Assembly (NCBI GenBank): GCA_023846275.1
Contig: JAIUJO010000071.1
Coordinates: forward strand, 1,727,498 to 1,791,497
Direction: 5' to 3'
Length of the DNA: 64,000 nucleotides
From: Vanilla planifolia
Taxonomy: Eukaryota > Streptophyta > Magnoliopsida > Asparagales > Orchidaceae
Below, piece after piece: positions 28,401-40,075 of this stretch (position 1 is the stretch's first letter; the number at the start of each line of letters is the position of its first letter). Under the pieces are notes generated by a model. That model searched no databases. It saw nothing but the letters and a program-made list of their open reading frames with translations, and was not told the DNA's origin. Both the position numbers and the translations under genes were made by a program.

Positions 28401-29390
28401 TGTATGTATGTGTTAGTTTATGTGTGGGTTTCTTTATGTGAACTTGTGCATGCATGTGTGTGTGGGAGTGTGTGTTGGTGAATGTGTATATGTGTGTATA
28501 TATTCTTGAGTGTGTGGGTGCATGCATGAGTGCTTGTTTTTCTACATTCATGTACATGTGTGTGTTTATTTTGTTCGTGTGGGGGTGTTTGTTTGTGCAT
28601 GTGCATCAGTGTGTGTGTGTGTGAGTGTGAGTAGTTGTGTGTGTTCATGTGTGTGTATGCACACATGCATGTGTGGTGTGTGTGTTTTGCATGCATGTTT
28701 GGTGTCTGTGTGTGTCTCCATGAACCTATATGTGTGTTCACTTGTTCGTGTGTGTATACCTATGTGTGTTTGGTGTGTGTTATGTCGGCATGTGCATGTG
28801 CATGCATATTCATGTGTGTGTGTGTGACTATGAGAGTGTGTGGGCATGTGTTTGTGCATGTATGCATGCGTGTGTGTGCGTGTGGGTGCATACGTGTATG
28901 TGTGCATGTGCACTTGCATGTGTCTATGTTTGTGTGTGGGTGTGTGTGCATGTGTGTATTCATGCATGTACTATGTAACTGCATGTGTATGTTTGTGTGT
29001 GACCATATATTTAAGTGGGTTTTTGTGTGGGTGTGTGTAGGGATGATTTATGGTGTGTGTGTGTGTATGTGTGCATGCATCGGTGTGTGTACGTGCGTGT
29101 GGGTGTGTGTGTGCTCGTTTTGTGTACATGTGTGCATGTGAATGCGTATGTCCAAGTGTGTGTGTGTGTGTGTCTTGTTGTCAATGCATGTGTGTATGCA
29201 TGCTTGTGTATGCCTGTTTGTGTATGCATGTGTTTGCATGTGTGTGTCTGTGTGCATATTCGTGTGCATATGTGTGTGCATATGCATGTATGTATATATT
29301 TGTGTTTGTGCATGAGTGCACGTTTGTGTATGTGTGTGTACAAGCAAGAGTGTGTGTTGGTGTGTGTGCATGTGCATGTGTGAGTGCCTA

Positions 29391-29600
29391 TGCATGTGTG
29401 TCTGTATGCATTCATGTTCATGTGTGTGGGTGTGCAACTATGAGTGTCTACGTGGTTGTGCATGTGCAAGTATATATGTGTGCATGTGCAAGTGTGTATC
29501 TGTGAGCATGTGGGAGTGTGTACGCATGTGTCTGTATGCATATTCATGTGGGTTTGTGCATGAAAAAGTGTATTCATGTGGGTGCATCTGATTATTCATG
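29391..29600 (-). repeat. ~130-bp local duplication
   Basis: GCATGTGTGTCTGTATGCAT (29,392) and GCATGTGTCTGTATGCAT (29,524) are each followed by a TTCATGT word and lie about 130 bp apart. GTGTATTCATGTGGGT (29,568) repeats part of ATATTCATGTGGGT (29,540). Copies are imperfect and the edges are unclear. Confidence 0.55.
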
Positions 29601-30456
29601 AGTGTGCATGTGTGTAAATGCCTATGTGCATGCATATGTGAGTGGGTACACGTCTCTGTGTATGTGTGACTGTGTGTGCATGTATTTTTGTGCACGAATG
29701 TCCATGTGTATTGTGTGTGCGTGTTTGATTGCATGTGTGTTCATTTTTGTATGAGTGTGTTTTTGTGTGTATAAGTGTCCATGTGTGCACTTTTCTGTGC
29801 ATGAGCATGTGTGTATGTGTGTATCTGTGTTTGTGTGTGCGTGCATATGTGCATGTGTTTGAGCATGTGTACATAAGTGTGTGAATGTGTGTAAACATTG
29901 GCATGCAAGTGTGCACTTGTTTGTAAGCATTCTTGTGTGTGCGTGTGTGTGTATGTGCACATATGTGTGTATTTTTGTGTCTGTGTGTGTAAACATGTGA
30001 GTGTTTACTTTTGGGTATTTTTGCATGTGTGTGGATGTTTGTGTGTGTGTTGTGTGCACGTTGTGTATGGGTACATGTGTCTGGGTGTGGGTGTGTGTGA
30101 GAGCATGTGCATGCATGTGTGTGTGTTTGCTTGTTTATTTTTGTGTATTTGTGTGAGTATATGTGTGTGTGCTCACTGTGCACGTATATATGTGCACTTG
30201 TGTTCATGTGTTGATGCACACATGCATGCATGGGTATTCATGCATATGCATTTGTCTATGTATCTGAGTTCATGTTTGTATGTGTGCACATGTGTCTATT
30301 TGTGTGCTATGCATGTTGTGCATGCAAATGTGCATGTGTGTATTTGCGTATGCATGTGTGTGTTTCAATGCATGCATGCATGCTTGTGTATTTGTGTGCA
30401 TTTGTATGCATGCACATCTTCCTTTCTTTGTGAGTGGAGGTGGTCTGTGTGTGCAA

Positions 30457-30501
<45 letters not shown>

Positions 30502-30511
30502 TGTGTGTGTG
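30457..30511. repeat. Pure (AT)n-(GT)n compound microsatellite
   Basis: An (AT)7 run at 30,457-30,470 passes directly into a (GT)12 run (30,471-30,494), one AT step, then about eight more GT units to 30,511. It is one of the longest uninterrupted pure microsatellites in the window, so it is young or actively slipping. A mixed patch with GAGTGGAGGTGGTCTG (30,431-30,446) flanks it. Confidence 0.93.
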
Positions 30512-30867
30512 GTTGCGTGTGCATGAGGGAGTGTGTGCACGCACATGCATGCATGGGTGTATAGTGTACGTGTGTATGGCTTACATGTGTGTCTATATGT
30601 GTTTGTCCATGTGCACACATGCATGTTTATGTGAGTGTGTGGGTGCATGTGCTAGTTTGTGTCATGGTTATGTGTGGATTTATGCATTTGTGTGCCATGT
30701 GAGTGTGCATCTACATGCTTGCTTTTTTTTGTGCGAGTGTACACACACGTGTTTATTTGTGTGCTTGTCTTCATTTGTGATTACATATGTATGTTCGTGT
30801 ATCAGTGTGTTTTTATGTATGAGTGCATGTGTGTGTGCTTGTGTATGTGTATGTGTACTTGTGTATG

Positions 30868-33600
30868 TGTGTGTATCAATGAGTAGGTGTGTGCGTGATG
30901 TTGGTGTATGCCTTTGCATGCTTATGCATGAGCGTTTATGCGATCGTGTGTATGTGCATGAGAATGAATGCACGTCTGTGTGTGTAATGTGTGTGTGCAG
31001 TGTGTGTGCATGCATGTGCATGCATGCATGAGTGTGTGTATGTGTGTGTGCTTGTGTGTGATGATTGTGTGTGTAGGCACACCTATGTGCATGTGTGCAT
31101 GTGTTTGTGCATGCACATGTGTGTTAGAGTGCATGCATGTGTGTGTGTTTGTGCAGATAGGTGTGTGTTGCCAAGCATATATGTGAGAGTGTGTGAGTGT
31201 GTGTGCATGTGCATGTGTGTGTTTGCATGTGCAAGTGGATGTGTGTGCATACATGTATGTTTACATGTGTGTGTGGGTTTTGTTTATGTTCATGCCTGTA
31301 TGTGTGTGTGCATCTACTTGTAGGTGTGTGTATGTGTGCATTTGTGGATGTGTCTTTGTTCATGAGTGTGTGTGTGGGTGTATATGTGTAGGTGTGGGTG
31401 TGCCTGCATGTGTGGATGTCTATGTGCATATGTGTGCTTTTGTGTTTGTTTGGGTGAATACATGCATGTGTGCATGCATGCATTCATGTGTGTGTGTTTG
31501 TGTATGCATGAGTGTATGTATGTATGTATGGGAGTTTATGTGTGTGCATGTTTATGTGTCTATGCAAGTATGTGCATTTGAGTGTGTGTAAGTGAGCATG
31601 CATGCTTGTGTGTCTGTCTATTTGTGTGGGTGTGTGTTTATATTTTTGTTTGTTGTGTGTTTGTGTGTGATGTGCATGCATGTGCATGTGTGTGTGAGTT
31701 TGTTCACGTACACGTGTTTAAATGTTTGTGTACATTTGCATATGCATATACATCCTTGTGTGTGAGTGTACATGTGTTTGCATTTGCATGTTCCTGTGCT
31801 TGTGTGTGTCGGGGGTGGGTGGGTGTATGTGGTTTTATGTGCGTGTGTGCTTATGTATATGGCTTTATGTGTGTATGCATGTATTTGTGTGTGTCTGTCT
31901 ACATGCATATGCATGCATGTGTGTGTGAGTGTGTGTGGTTTTGTGTGTGTACATGTCTTTGAGTATTTGGGTACATGTATGTGTTCATGTGTGTAGTTTT
32001 CTTGGGATTTATGTGTTTGTGTTTATATGCTTACCTTTTTTGTGATTGTGTATACAAGAACATTAATTTGTTTGTGTGTGTATTCGTCTATGAGCATATG
32101 TGCATGTGCATGTGTTTGTGTGTGTGCATATGTGTGTGCATGTGTGTTTTTGTGTGTTTGTGCGTGGATGTGTGTGCGTGCATGTATACATGTGTATGTG
32201 TGCATATCAATGTGTAGGTGTGAGCATGATTTGGGTGTATGCTTGTGTTGCTTATGCATGAGTGTTTATGCATGTGTGTGTGCTTGTGTGCATGCAAATG
32301 TATACATCCATGTGTGTTTGTGTGTTTTGTGTGTGTGGATGTTGTGTGTGTGAGTGTGGGTGTTGGTGTGGGTGTGCGTGTGACCTTGTGCATGCATGTG
32401 CATGTGCATGCTTGTGCATGCATGTGTGTGTAAGTGTGTGTGCATGTGTGAAATGATTGTGTGTGTAGACGCACCTATGTGCATGTGAGCATGTGTTTGT
32501 GCATGTGCACATGTGTGCAAGTGCATGCGTGTGTGTGTGTTTTTGCATGTAGGTGTGTGTTACAAGGCATATATATGAAAGTGTGTGATTGTGAATGCTT
32601 GTTTATGTGCAAGTGTGTGTTTGCATGTGCATGTAAATGGGTGTGCATACAAGTATGTTTGCATGTATGCTTGTGGGTTTTGTTTGCGTGCATGTTTGTG
32701 TGTGTGTATGCGTGTGGGTTTTGTTTGTGTGCATGTTTGTGTGTGTGTATGCGTGCATGTGTCTATGTGCATAAGTGTGTGTGTGTGTGGGTGTGAATGT
32801 GTAGGTGTGGGTGTGTGTGCATGTGTGTATGTCTATGTGCATGTGTGTGTGTATTTTATGTTTGTGTGGGTGAACACATGCTTTCATGTGTGTGCATGCA
32901 TGCATGTGTGTATGCATGTATAGGAGTTTATGTCTGTGTATGCCTATTTGTCTATGCAAGTGTGTGCATTTGATTGTGTGTAAGTGAGTCTATTTGTGGT
33001 GTGTGTTTACATGTTTGCATGTTGAGTGTGTGTGTGTGTTGTGCATGCATGTGCATGTGTGTGTGAATGTGTGTGGGTGTGCTCACGTGCACATGTTTAA
33101 ATGTTTGTGTACCTTTCCATGTGAACATGCATGTTTGTGCGTGAGTGTACATGTGTTTGCATGTGCATGTTCCTATGCTTGTGCATGTGGGTCAGTGGGT
33201 GCATATGCCTATGTGTGTGTGTGTGTGTGTTCTTGTGTATATGTGGTTGTGTGTGTGTGTGTCAACATACATATGTATGCATGCTTGTGTGAGTGTGTGT
33301 GGCTTTGTGTGTGTACATGTGCAAGCATGCATGTGTGTGTGCACATTTGTGTGGGGTGGTGTGTGTGTGCGTGCATGCATACATGTGCATGCTTGTTTGT
33401 GTCCATGAGCAAACATGTGTGTCTGTGTGAGTATTTGGGTACATTTATGTGTTCGTGTGTGTAGTTTTGTATGGATTTATGTGTTTTTGTGTGTACATGT
33501 GTTTGTGTCTATGTACTTACATTTTTTGTGCATGTGTATACAAGCACATGAGTTTGTTTGTGTGTATTATTTTATAAGCACATGTGCATGTACATGTGTT
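30868..33600 (-). repeat. Tandem pair of ~1.33-1.47-kb units
   Basis: Two diverged copies lie head to tail, about 30,868-32,198 and 32,199-33,600. Ordered anchors are ATCAATGAGTAGGTGTG (30,875) with ATCAATGTGTAGGTGTG (32,206); GATTGTGTGTGTAGGC (31,063) with GATTGTGTGTGTAGAC (32,455); GTCTATGCAAGTATGTGCAT (31,558) with its partner at 32,951; GTTTAAATGTTTGTGTAC near 31,717 and 33,096; GAGTATTTGGGTACAT (31,961 and 33,429); and TGTGTATACAAG near 32,047 and 33,533. Offset grows from 1,331 to 1,468, so indels have accumulated. Confidence 0.9.
32673..32754 (-). repeat. 41-bp tandem duplication inside the second 1.4-kb unit
   Basis: GTGGGTTTTGTTTGCGTGCA (32,673) and GTGGGTTTTGTTTGTGTGCA (32,714) begin two 41-bp units that differ at one visible base. 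The first 1.4-kb unit carries only one GTGGGTTTTGTTTATG at the matching position (31,274), so this duplication is younger than the 1.4-kb pair. Confidence 0.9.
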
Positions 33601-36600
33601 TGTGTGTGAATGTGTGTACATGCCTGTTTGTGTTCATATGTGCACCTACGTGTGTGCATGTGTTTATTTGTGTACTTGTATGTGTGAGTGTCTGCCATTA
33701 TGTGTGTGTGCATGTGCATGTGTTTGTGCATGTATGTCTTCTTACATATGTGTGAGTGTGTGTTTGTGCACCTATGTGCATGTGCATGTGTGCGCTTGCA
33801 TGTGCATGTTATGCATATGCATGTGTTTGTGTATGTGTGCACACATTCGTAATGTATGCATTCACATGTGTATGAATGTGTGTGTGCTTCTCTTCGTGTG
33901 TAAGTGTGGCGTATGTGTGTATGGGTGTGCTTGCTTGTTTATGTGTGTGTACGTGTGTGTGCTTGTGCATGATTTGTGTGCATGTGAACATGCTTGAATG
34001 TCTGGGCATGTATGCATGTATTTGTGTGTGTGTGTTTGCATCTACAAGTGTGAATGCCTGTGTGCATGTATGTGTTTGTACATGTGTGTGTGTGTGTATG
34101 TGTGTATGGATGTGTGCAGGTGTCTTATTTGTGTGAGTGCAAGTGTGTGTGTGTGTGTTCATGATTATGCGTGTGTGTGTGCATGCATGTGTGGGCTTGT
34201 GTGTGCATGTTCTTGTGAATGTTTGATTGCATGTATTTGTGTGTGCACATGCACCTGTGTGTGTACATGTGTGTGTGTCTGTGTGAATGTTTGTTTGTGA
34301 CATGTGTGTGTTTGCAAGTACTTGTGGGTGTGTACATGTGTGTGCCCATCCATGTGTGTGTGTGCATATGTGTCTATGAGTATATGTGTGTGTGTTTGTA
34401 AGTACTTGTGCATATGTACATGTGTGTGCCCATACATTTATGTGTGCACATACGAGTGTGTGTGTGTGTGTCTGTGTCCATATGTATGTGTTTATACACG
34501 TGTGCTTTTTATGTGTGTGTTTGTATGGTTATGCATGTGTGCATCAATATATACATGTGCATGTGGATGCGTGCATATGTGTGTGTCTTTATCTATTAGT
34601 GTGCATGTGTGTGTGTGCATATACATATATGTATGTAATTGTGCATGCATCTATGTGCATGTGTGTTCGTGCATGCATGTGCGTGTGTATGGGTGGGTAC
34701 ATCTATGTGTATGCATGGGTGTGCATGTCTGTGCATGTTTGTGCATGTATGTGAGCCTTTGTATATGCAATGTTAGTGTACGTGTGTGCATGTTTGTGTA
34801 TACATGTCAGTATGTGAACATGTGTGTGTGTGTATATGAGCATGCATGTTCATGTGTGTATGCCTATGGGTGCATGCATGTATCCATTTCGTGCATATTT
34901 GTAGACACACATGTGCATGCATGTGTGCGTAGGTGTGTCTGTTTATTTGGGTGCATGTGCAGATACATGTGTGCATGTGTATGTGTGGTGTGGGTTAGTG
35001 CACATGCATGTGTATGCATGCATGTGTGCATGTTTGCATACGTGTGATCGTGTGTGTGTGCATGCGCATGTCTTTGTACATGTGTGCATATGTGAGTTCA
35101 TGTGCTTATATGAGTTTTTGTGTAATTGAGCACATGTGCGTGTGTATTTGTTCTTGCATGTGAGTGTGGGTGCATGTGTGTGTTCTTGAGGATGCATGCA
35201 TTTGTGCATGTGTTTATGTGCATGTGCATGTGTGTATGTATGTACATCCATAAGTGTGTGACTGTGTGACTGTGTATCTATGTGTACATGTGTTTATATG
35301 TGAATGTGTGAATGTTTGCATGTGTGTGTATCCAAGTGTGCATTTGTGGGTGTGCTCGTAGGCATGTGCGAGTTTGTCTGTAATCACATGTGCTTGTTTG
35401 TCTATGTGTGTATGCATCTTTGTGTGTGTACTTGTATTAGTGTATTGGCACATGTTCGAGTATGTACGTGTGTGCATGTGTGTATGTGTTCCTTTATGTG
35501 CATATGCGTCTTTGTGCATGTGTGTTTGTGTGCATGTGCATTCCTATGTATGTGTGAGTGCATGTGTGTGCTTGTCTACATACAGGTGTACGTGTATGTG
35601 CATGCTTGGTTGTATTTGTGTATCTATATGTGCATAAATGCATGTTTGTGTGTGTTTGTAAGCATGCATGTGCATATGTATGTGTGCTCATGGGTGAACT
35701 TTTGCATATCTATGTTCATGATTTTGTTTGTCTATGTGTGTACATGTCTGTGCATGTGCATGTATGTGTATGTGTGTGTGTGCATGCATGCATATGTGCA
35801 TGTGATTATGGGTGAGTGGATGTGTGATGGGTGTGTGTCTGTACATGTGTATATGTGTGTGATGTCAGTGTGTGGGTGCATGCATTTGTGTGCATGTGTG
35901 TGAGCATGCATGTGTGGACACTCTTATTTCAGTGTGTGCATGTGAGTATATGCGTGTTCATGATCATGGGTGTGTGTTCATGTATGTGTTTGTGTTATGT
36001 GTGCATGTGTGTGGGTGAGGGTGTGCATGAGTTTAAGTTGAGGTGCTTGCATGTGTGTGTAGATGTTTGTATGCCTATGCAAGTTTGCATGAGTATGTTT
36101 GCTTTTGTGTGTGTGTGCATGCATGCGTGTGTGTGGGTGGGTGCATGTGTGTGCACATGCATATGTGTAGCTATACATGTGCACGTGTGTACTTGTGTGT
36201 GTGTGCCTATCTACATGTGTGTCATATGTGCATGCATATGCATGTCTGTGTGTGCATGTATGTGTTTGTTTACATGTGTAGAGGTGTGTGTGTGTGTGTG
36301 TGCATGCATGCATTTGTATGTGCACTTGTGTTTTTGTGCACATGTGCACATATGTGTGTGGGTGAGTGTGTCAGTGTGTGAGTAGATGTGTGTGATCATG
36401 TGTGCGGCTGTGTGTGTGCATGTATGCATATATGTGTATGCAGGTGCATGTAACTGTGTACACGTTTGCAAGTGTATCCATGTGTGTGCATATGAGTGCG
36501 TATTTTTGTGCATGTGTGTGTTCATGCATGTGTTTGTGTGTGTGGGTTTTTGCATCTATGTGTGCTGAGCATGTGCTTGTGTACATGTTTCTAAGTGTTT

Positions 36601-38800
36601 CTACATATGCACATATTTCCATGAGTTTGTGTGCATGCATGCATGTGTGTATGTATGTGCATGTGTGAGTCTGTGGGTTTGTGTGCATACGAACTTGTGT
36701 GCATATGTGCGTGTGTGTGTGTGTGCATGCATTTGTGTGCACATACATCTGTAAGTGTGCATGTACATGTGTATGAGTGCATGCATGTGTCTAAAAGTGT
36801 ACATTTGTGTGTGCATGTCCATTTGAGTGCATGTGTGCATGTGTGTGTGTGGTTGTTGGTGTGTGTTTGCATGCATGTATGCATGTTTGTAGTAGGCATA
36901 TGCCTGTGTGTTTGTATGTGCATATGTGTATGTGTTTGACTCCATGTATATGTGTGTGTGTGTGTGTATGCTTATGTGTGAATGTGTGTGTATATGTGAG
37001 CATATGTGTGCATATGAGACTGTGTGGACTATGTGTATGTGCACATGCATGTGTTTATGTGTGTACTATATGTGTTTGTGCCTATTTGTGTATGTGTATG
37101 TGTGTGTATGTATATATAAGTGTGTGTTCATGTGCATGCATGTGTGTGCATGTGTGTGCACATGTGTGTGTGTGCTTGTGCTTGTTTGTTCATGAGTGTG
37201 TGTATATTCCTACATGTATGTGTGTGCATGCATCTGTGTATGAGTGTAGGTGTGTGTTTACGCATTTGTGTGTGCATAAGTGTGTATAGGTGTGTGTGCA
37301 TGAGCATATGCATATGTGTTCACACACAAGTGTGTGTGTGTGTGTTTGTGCATGCATTTTTGTGTTCAAGTCTATGTATGTGTGTGCTTCCATGGATGCA
37401 TTTATGTGTGCACGTGTGCACGTGTGGGCTTGTGTGGATGTGGGTGCATTTTTGTGTGTGTGTGTGTACATATTTGTGCATTTTTATGAATGTGTGCATG
37501 TGTGTGTGCATATGCCTATTCCTATGTTATCTATGTGTGTTTGTGTGTGTATGCATGTGGGAGCATGTATGCATGTGTCTTCATGTGTGTGTCTATTGCA
37601 TGTGTTTGTGTATGTGTGTGTCTATGTGTGTGTTTATGTGTCTGTGCATATTTTTGTGTGTGCATTTGTGGGTGTGCTTGTGTGTTGTGTGTATTCTTGT
37701 GAGTGCATCCTTGCATATGTGTAAGTGAGTGTATGATGCACATATTTGTGTGTGTTTTTGTCTGCATGTGTGTGTGCATCGATGTATGTGTGCCTCTATG
37801 TGAGTGTCTATATAGGTTTGTGTGTGTGTGTGCTTGTGAGAGAGTATTTGTGTGTGTTATGTGTGCCCATGTGTGTGCTTGCATGAGTGTATGTGTGAGT
37901 GTGTGTGTGTGCAAGCATGTGCATGTGTGCGTTTATGTGCATGTACATCTCTTTGTGTGTTTATATGTATGCTTGTTTTTGAGCAGGTGTGCGTGCACAT
38001 GTGTGTGTGTGTGTGCATGTTTGTGTGTGCATATGTGGAGTGTATGTGTGTTCATGTGCATATGCATTTGTGCAGGGTGCATGTGTGTGCATGCATATTA
38101 GTTGTTGTGTGCTTGTGTGTGTTTGTGTTTTTATGTATATGTTCATGTGTGTGTGCCTGTGTATGTGTTCATGTGTGCAACTCTATGTGTGTGCATGTGT
38201 TTGTATGCACACATGAGTGCATGTGTGTTCCTGTGTGTGCATGTGTATGTTTATGAATGTGTGTGTGTGTGTATGCAAGTGTGTGCATTAAGCTGCATGT
38301 AAGTGAGCGTTGGTGTGGCGTGTTTTGTTTTGCACGTGTGTTTGTGTATGTCTATCCATGTACATGTGTGCACATTTGGGTGTGTTTTATATGTGTGTGT
38401 GCAAGTGCATACATGTGTATGTGAGTGTGTGCATGTGTGTGTATGTCTGTGCTTATGTGTGCACTTGGGTTCATGATAGTGTGAGTGTTTGCATGCATTC
38501 GCATGCATCCAAGCATACATCAGTGTGTGGATATGTGTCAGAGTGCATTTGTGCCTTTGCTTGTGCTTATGTCTATGTGTGCCTATGCATATGTGTGCAT
38601 TTTTGGGTGCATGTGTGTGCTGCTCATGTGTGTGGGAGCACGTGTGTATGCATGTTTGAGTGGCTGTGCTTAAATGTGCATTCCTATGAGTGTGTATGTG
38701 GGTATGCATGTGTGCTAGCACAAGTGTATTTTTGTGTGTCTGTGTGTGTGCTTGTGCTTGTGCATTCTTATGCATGTGTGATTATTATTTTTTGCATATG
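33600..38800 (-). repeat. TG repeat between tandem pairs
   Basis: Degenerate TG/CATG sequence. Apart from the 84-bp duplication at 34.3 kb I see no long unit. A mixed patch with GTAAGTGAGCGTTGGTGTGG and CGTGTTTTGTTTTGC lies at 38,299-38,333. No gene is visible. Confidence 0.8.
34300..34467 (-). repeat. 84-bp tandem duplication
   Basis: GTTTGCAAGTACTTGTG and GTTTGTAAGTACTTGTG (AAGTA at 34,316 and 34,400) are each followed by GTACATGTGTGTGCCCAT and a CATGTGTG or CATTTATG word. Spacing is 84 bp with few differences. Confidence 0.88.
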
Positions 38801-38827
38801 TGTAGCATGTGTTTGCATGTGTGTGTG

Positions 38828-40075
38828 TCTACATACATGTGCATGTGTTTTCTCATATGTGTGTGCATGTGTACTTTCATGTTTGTGGGCTTACGTGTGT
38901 GTAGATGTGCATGTGTGTGCGTGTGTGTAAGCATGTGTATGTGCATGTCTTTGTTTGCCTATGTTCATGTGTTTGTGTGTGCATGTGTTCGCACCCATAT
39001 TTGTGTGTGTAGGTGCTCTCATGCATGTGTGTGGGTGTGTATGTGTTTATATGTGGTCATGCTTATGTGCATACGTGTGCATGTGCATGTGTGTGTCTTT
39101 GGGTACATATGTGTATGTGTGTATGGGTGCGTGTGTGTGTACATCTTTGTCATTTATGTGCTTATGCATATGCATGTATATTTTGTGTCTATGCCTCTGA
39201 GTGTGTGTGCATGTATGTTTGTGTGCATACATGTTTATGTGTGCATGTGTGTGCGGGTGTGAGTGTGTGCATATGTATGTGTGTGTTTGCATGCCTACAT
39301 GTATGTGTGTGTGTGCATGTGTATGTCTTTGTGTATATGTGTACATGTCTCTATGTGTACATGCGCATGTGAATGTGTGTGCATAGTTGTGTTTATGTAT
39401 GTGTGTGTGTGTGTGTACATGTGTGTGTGTGTGTCTATATACATGTCCGTGTGTTTTCTCATATGTGTGCGCGTGTGTACTTTCATGTTTGTGGGTTTAC
39501 ATGTGTGTACATGTGCATGTGTGTGCGTGCATAAGTGTGTTTGTGTGTGTAAACATGCGTATGGGCATGTCCTTTTTTGCCTATGTTCATGTGTTTCTGT
39601 GTGCATGTGTTCGCACCCGTATTTGTGTGTGTGAGTGGGTGCTCTCATGCATGTGTGTGGGTGTGTATGTGTTTATATGTGTTCATGCTTATGTGCATAT
39701 GTGTGCATGTGCATGTGTGTGCCTTTGTATACATATGTGTATGTGTGTATGTGTGTATGGGTGTGTGTGTACATGTGGACATGTGTGTGCATCTTTGTAT
39801 GTGCATGGGTGCTCTCATTTATGTGCTTATGTATATGCACGTATATTTGTGTGTCTATGTTTATGGGTGCATGGGCATGCATGTTTGTGTGCATACGGGT
39901 GTATTTGTGCATGTGTGTGCATGTGTTTATGTGTATGTATGAGTTTGTGCATATGTATGGGTGTGTTTGCATGCTTACACATATGTGTGTGTGTGTGTCT
40001 GTGTATCTTTGTGTATGTGTGTACATGTCTCTATGTGTACATGCATATGTAAAGGCATGTGCATAGTCATGTTTA
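38828..40075 (-). repeat. Tandem pair of ~0.61-0.68-kb units
   Basis: Two well-matched copies lie at about 38,828-39,433 and 39,434-40,075. Anchors are GTGTTTTCTCATATGTGTG (38,845 and 39,451); TACTTTCATGTTTGTGGG (38,872 and 39,478); GTTCGCACCCATATTTGTG (38,988) with GTTCGCACCCGTATTTGTG (39,610); GGTGCTCTCATGCATGTG (39,012 and 39,637); and GTACATGTCTCTATGTGTAC (39,341 and 40,021). The offset rises from ~606 to 680; the second copy contains an extra GTGCTCTCATTTATGTGC stretch. They look closer to each other than the 1.4-kb pair, hence probably younger. Confidence 0.92.

Larger units (their letters stand above)
20895..30868 (-). repeat. TG repeat, mostly unstructured
   Basis: Degenerate TG/CATG sequence with only local structure: a 12-bp repeat at 21.23 kb, a 32-bp repeat at 25.35 kb, a shared 30-mer at 22,687 and 25,999, and a ~130-bp pair at 29.4-29.6 kb. 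Small mixed patches are GTTGGGGGTTTTGTTGG (23,097-23,113), GTTCAAAAAGGGAAG (26,107-26,121) and GAATTATGAATTTATC (28,029-28,044) with TTCAGACCCAA nearby. No gene is visible. Confidence 0.8.

Noticed and set aside
29898-31031. 377-codon forward open frame rich in Cys, Val, Met and His, resembling a cysteine-rich or keratin-associated protein
   Set aside because: The residues are what TGT GTG CAT ATG repeats encode. There is no domain, no conserved spacing, no codon bias differing from other frames, and overlapping frames on both strands look alike.
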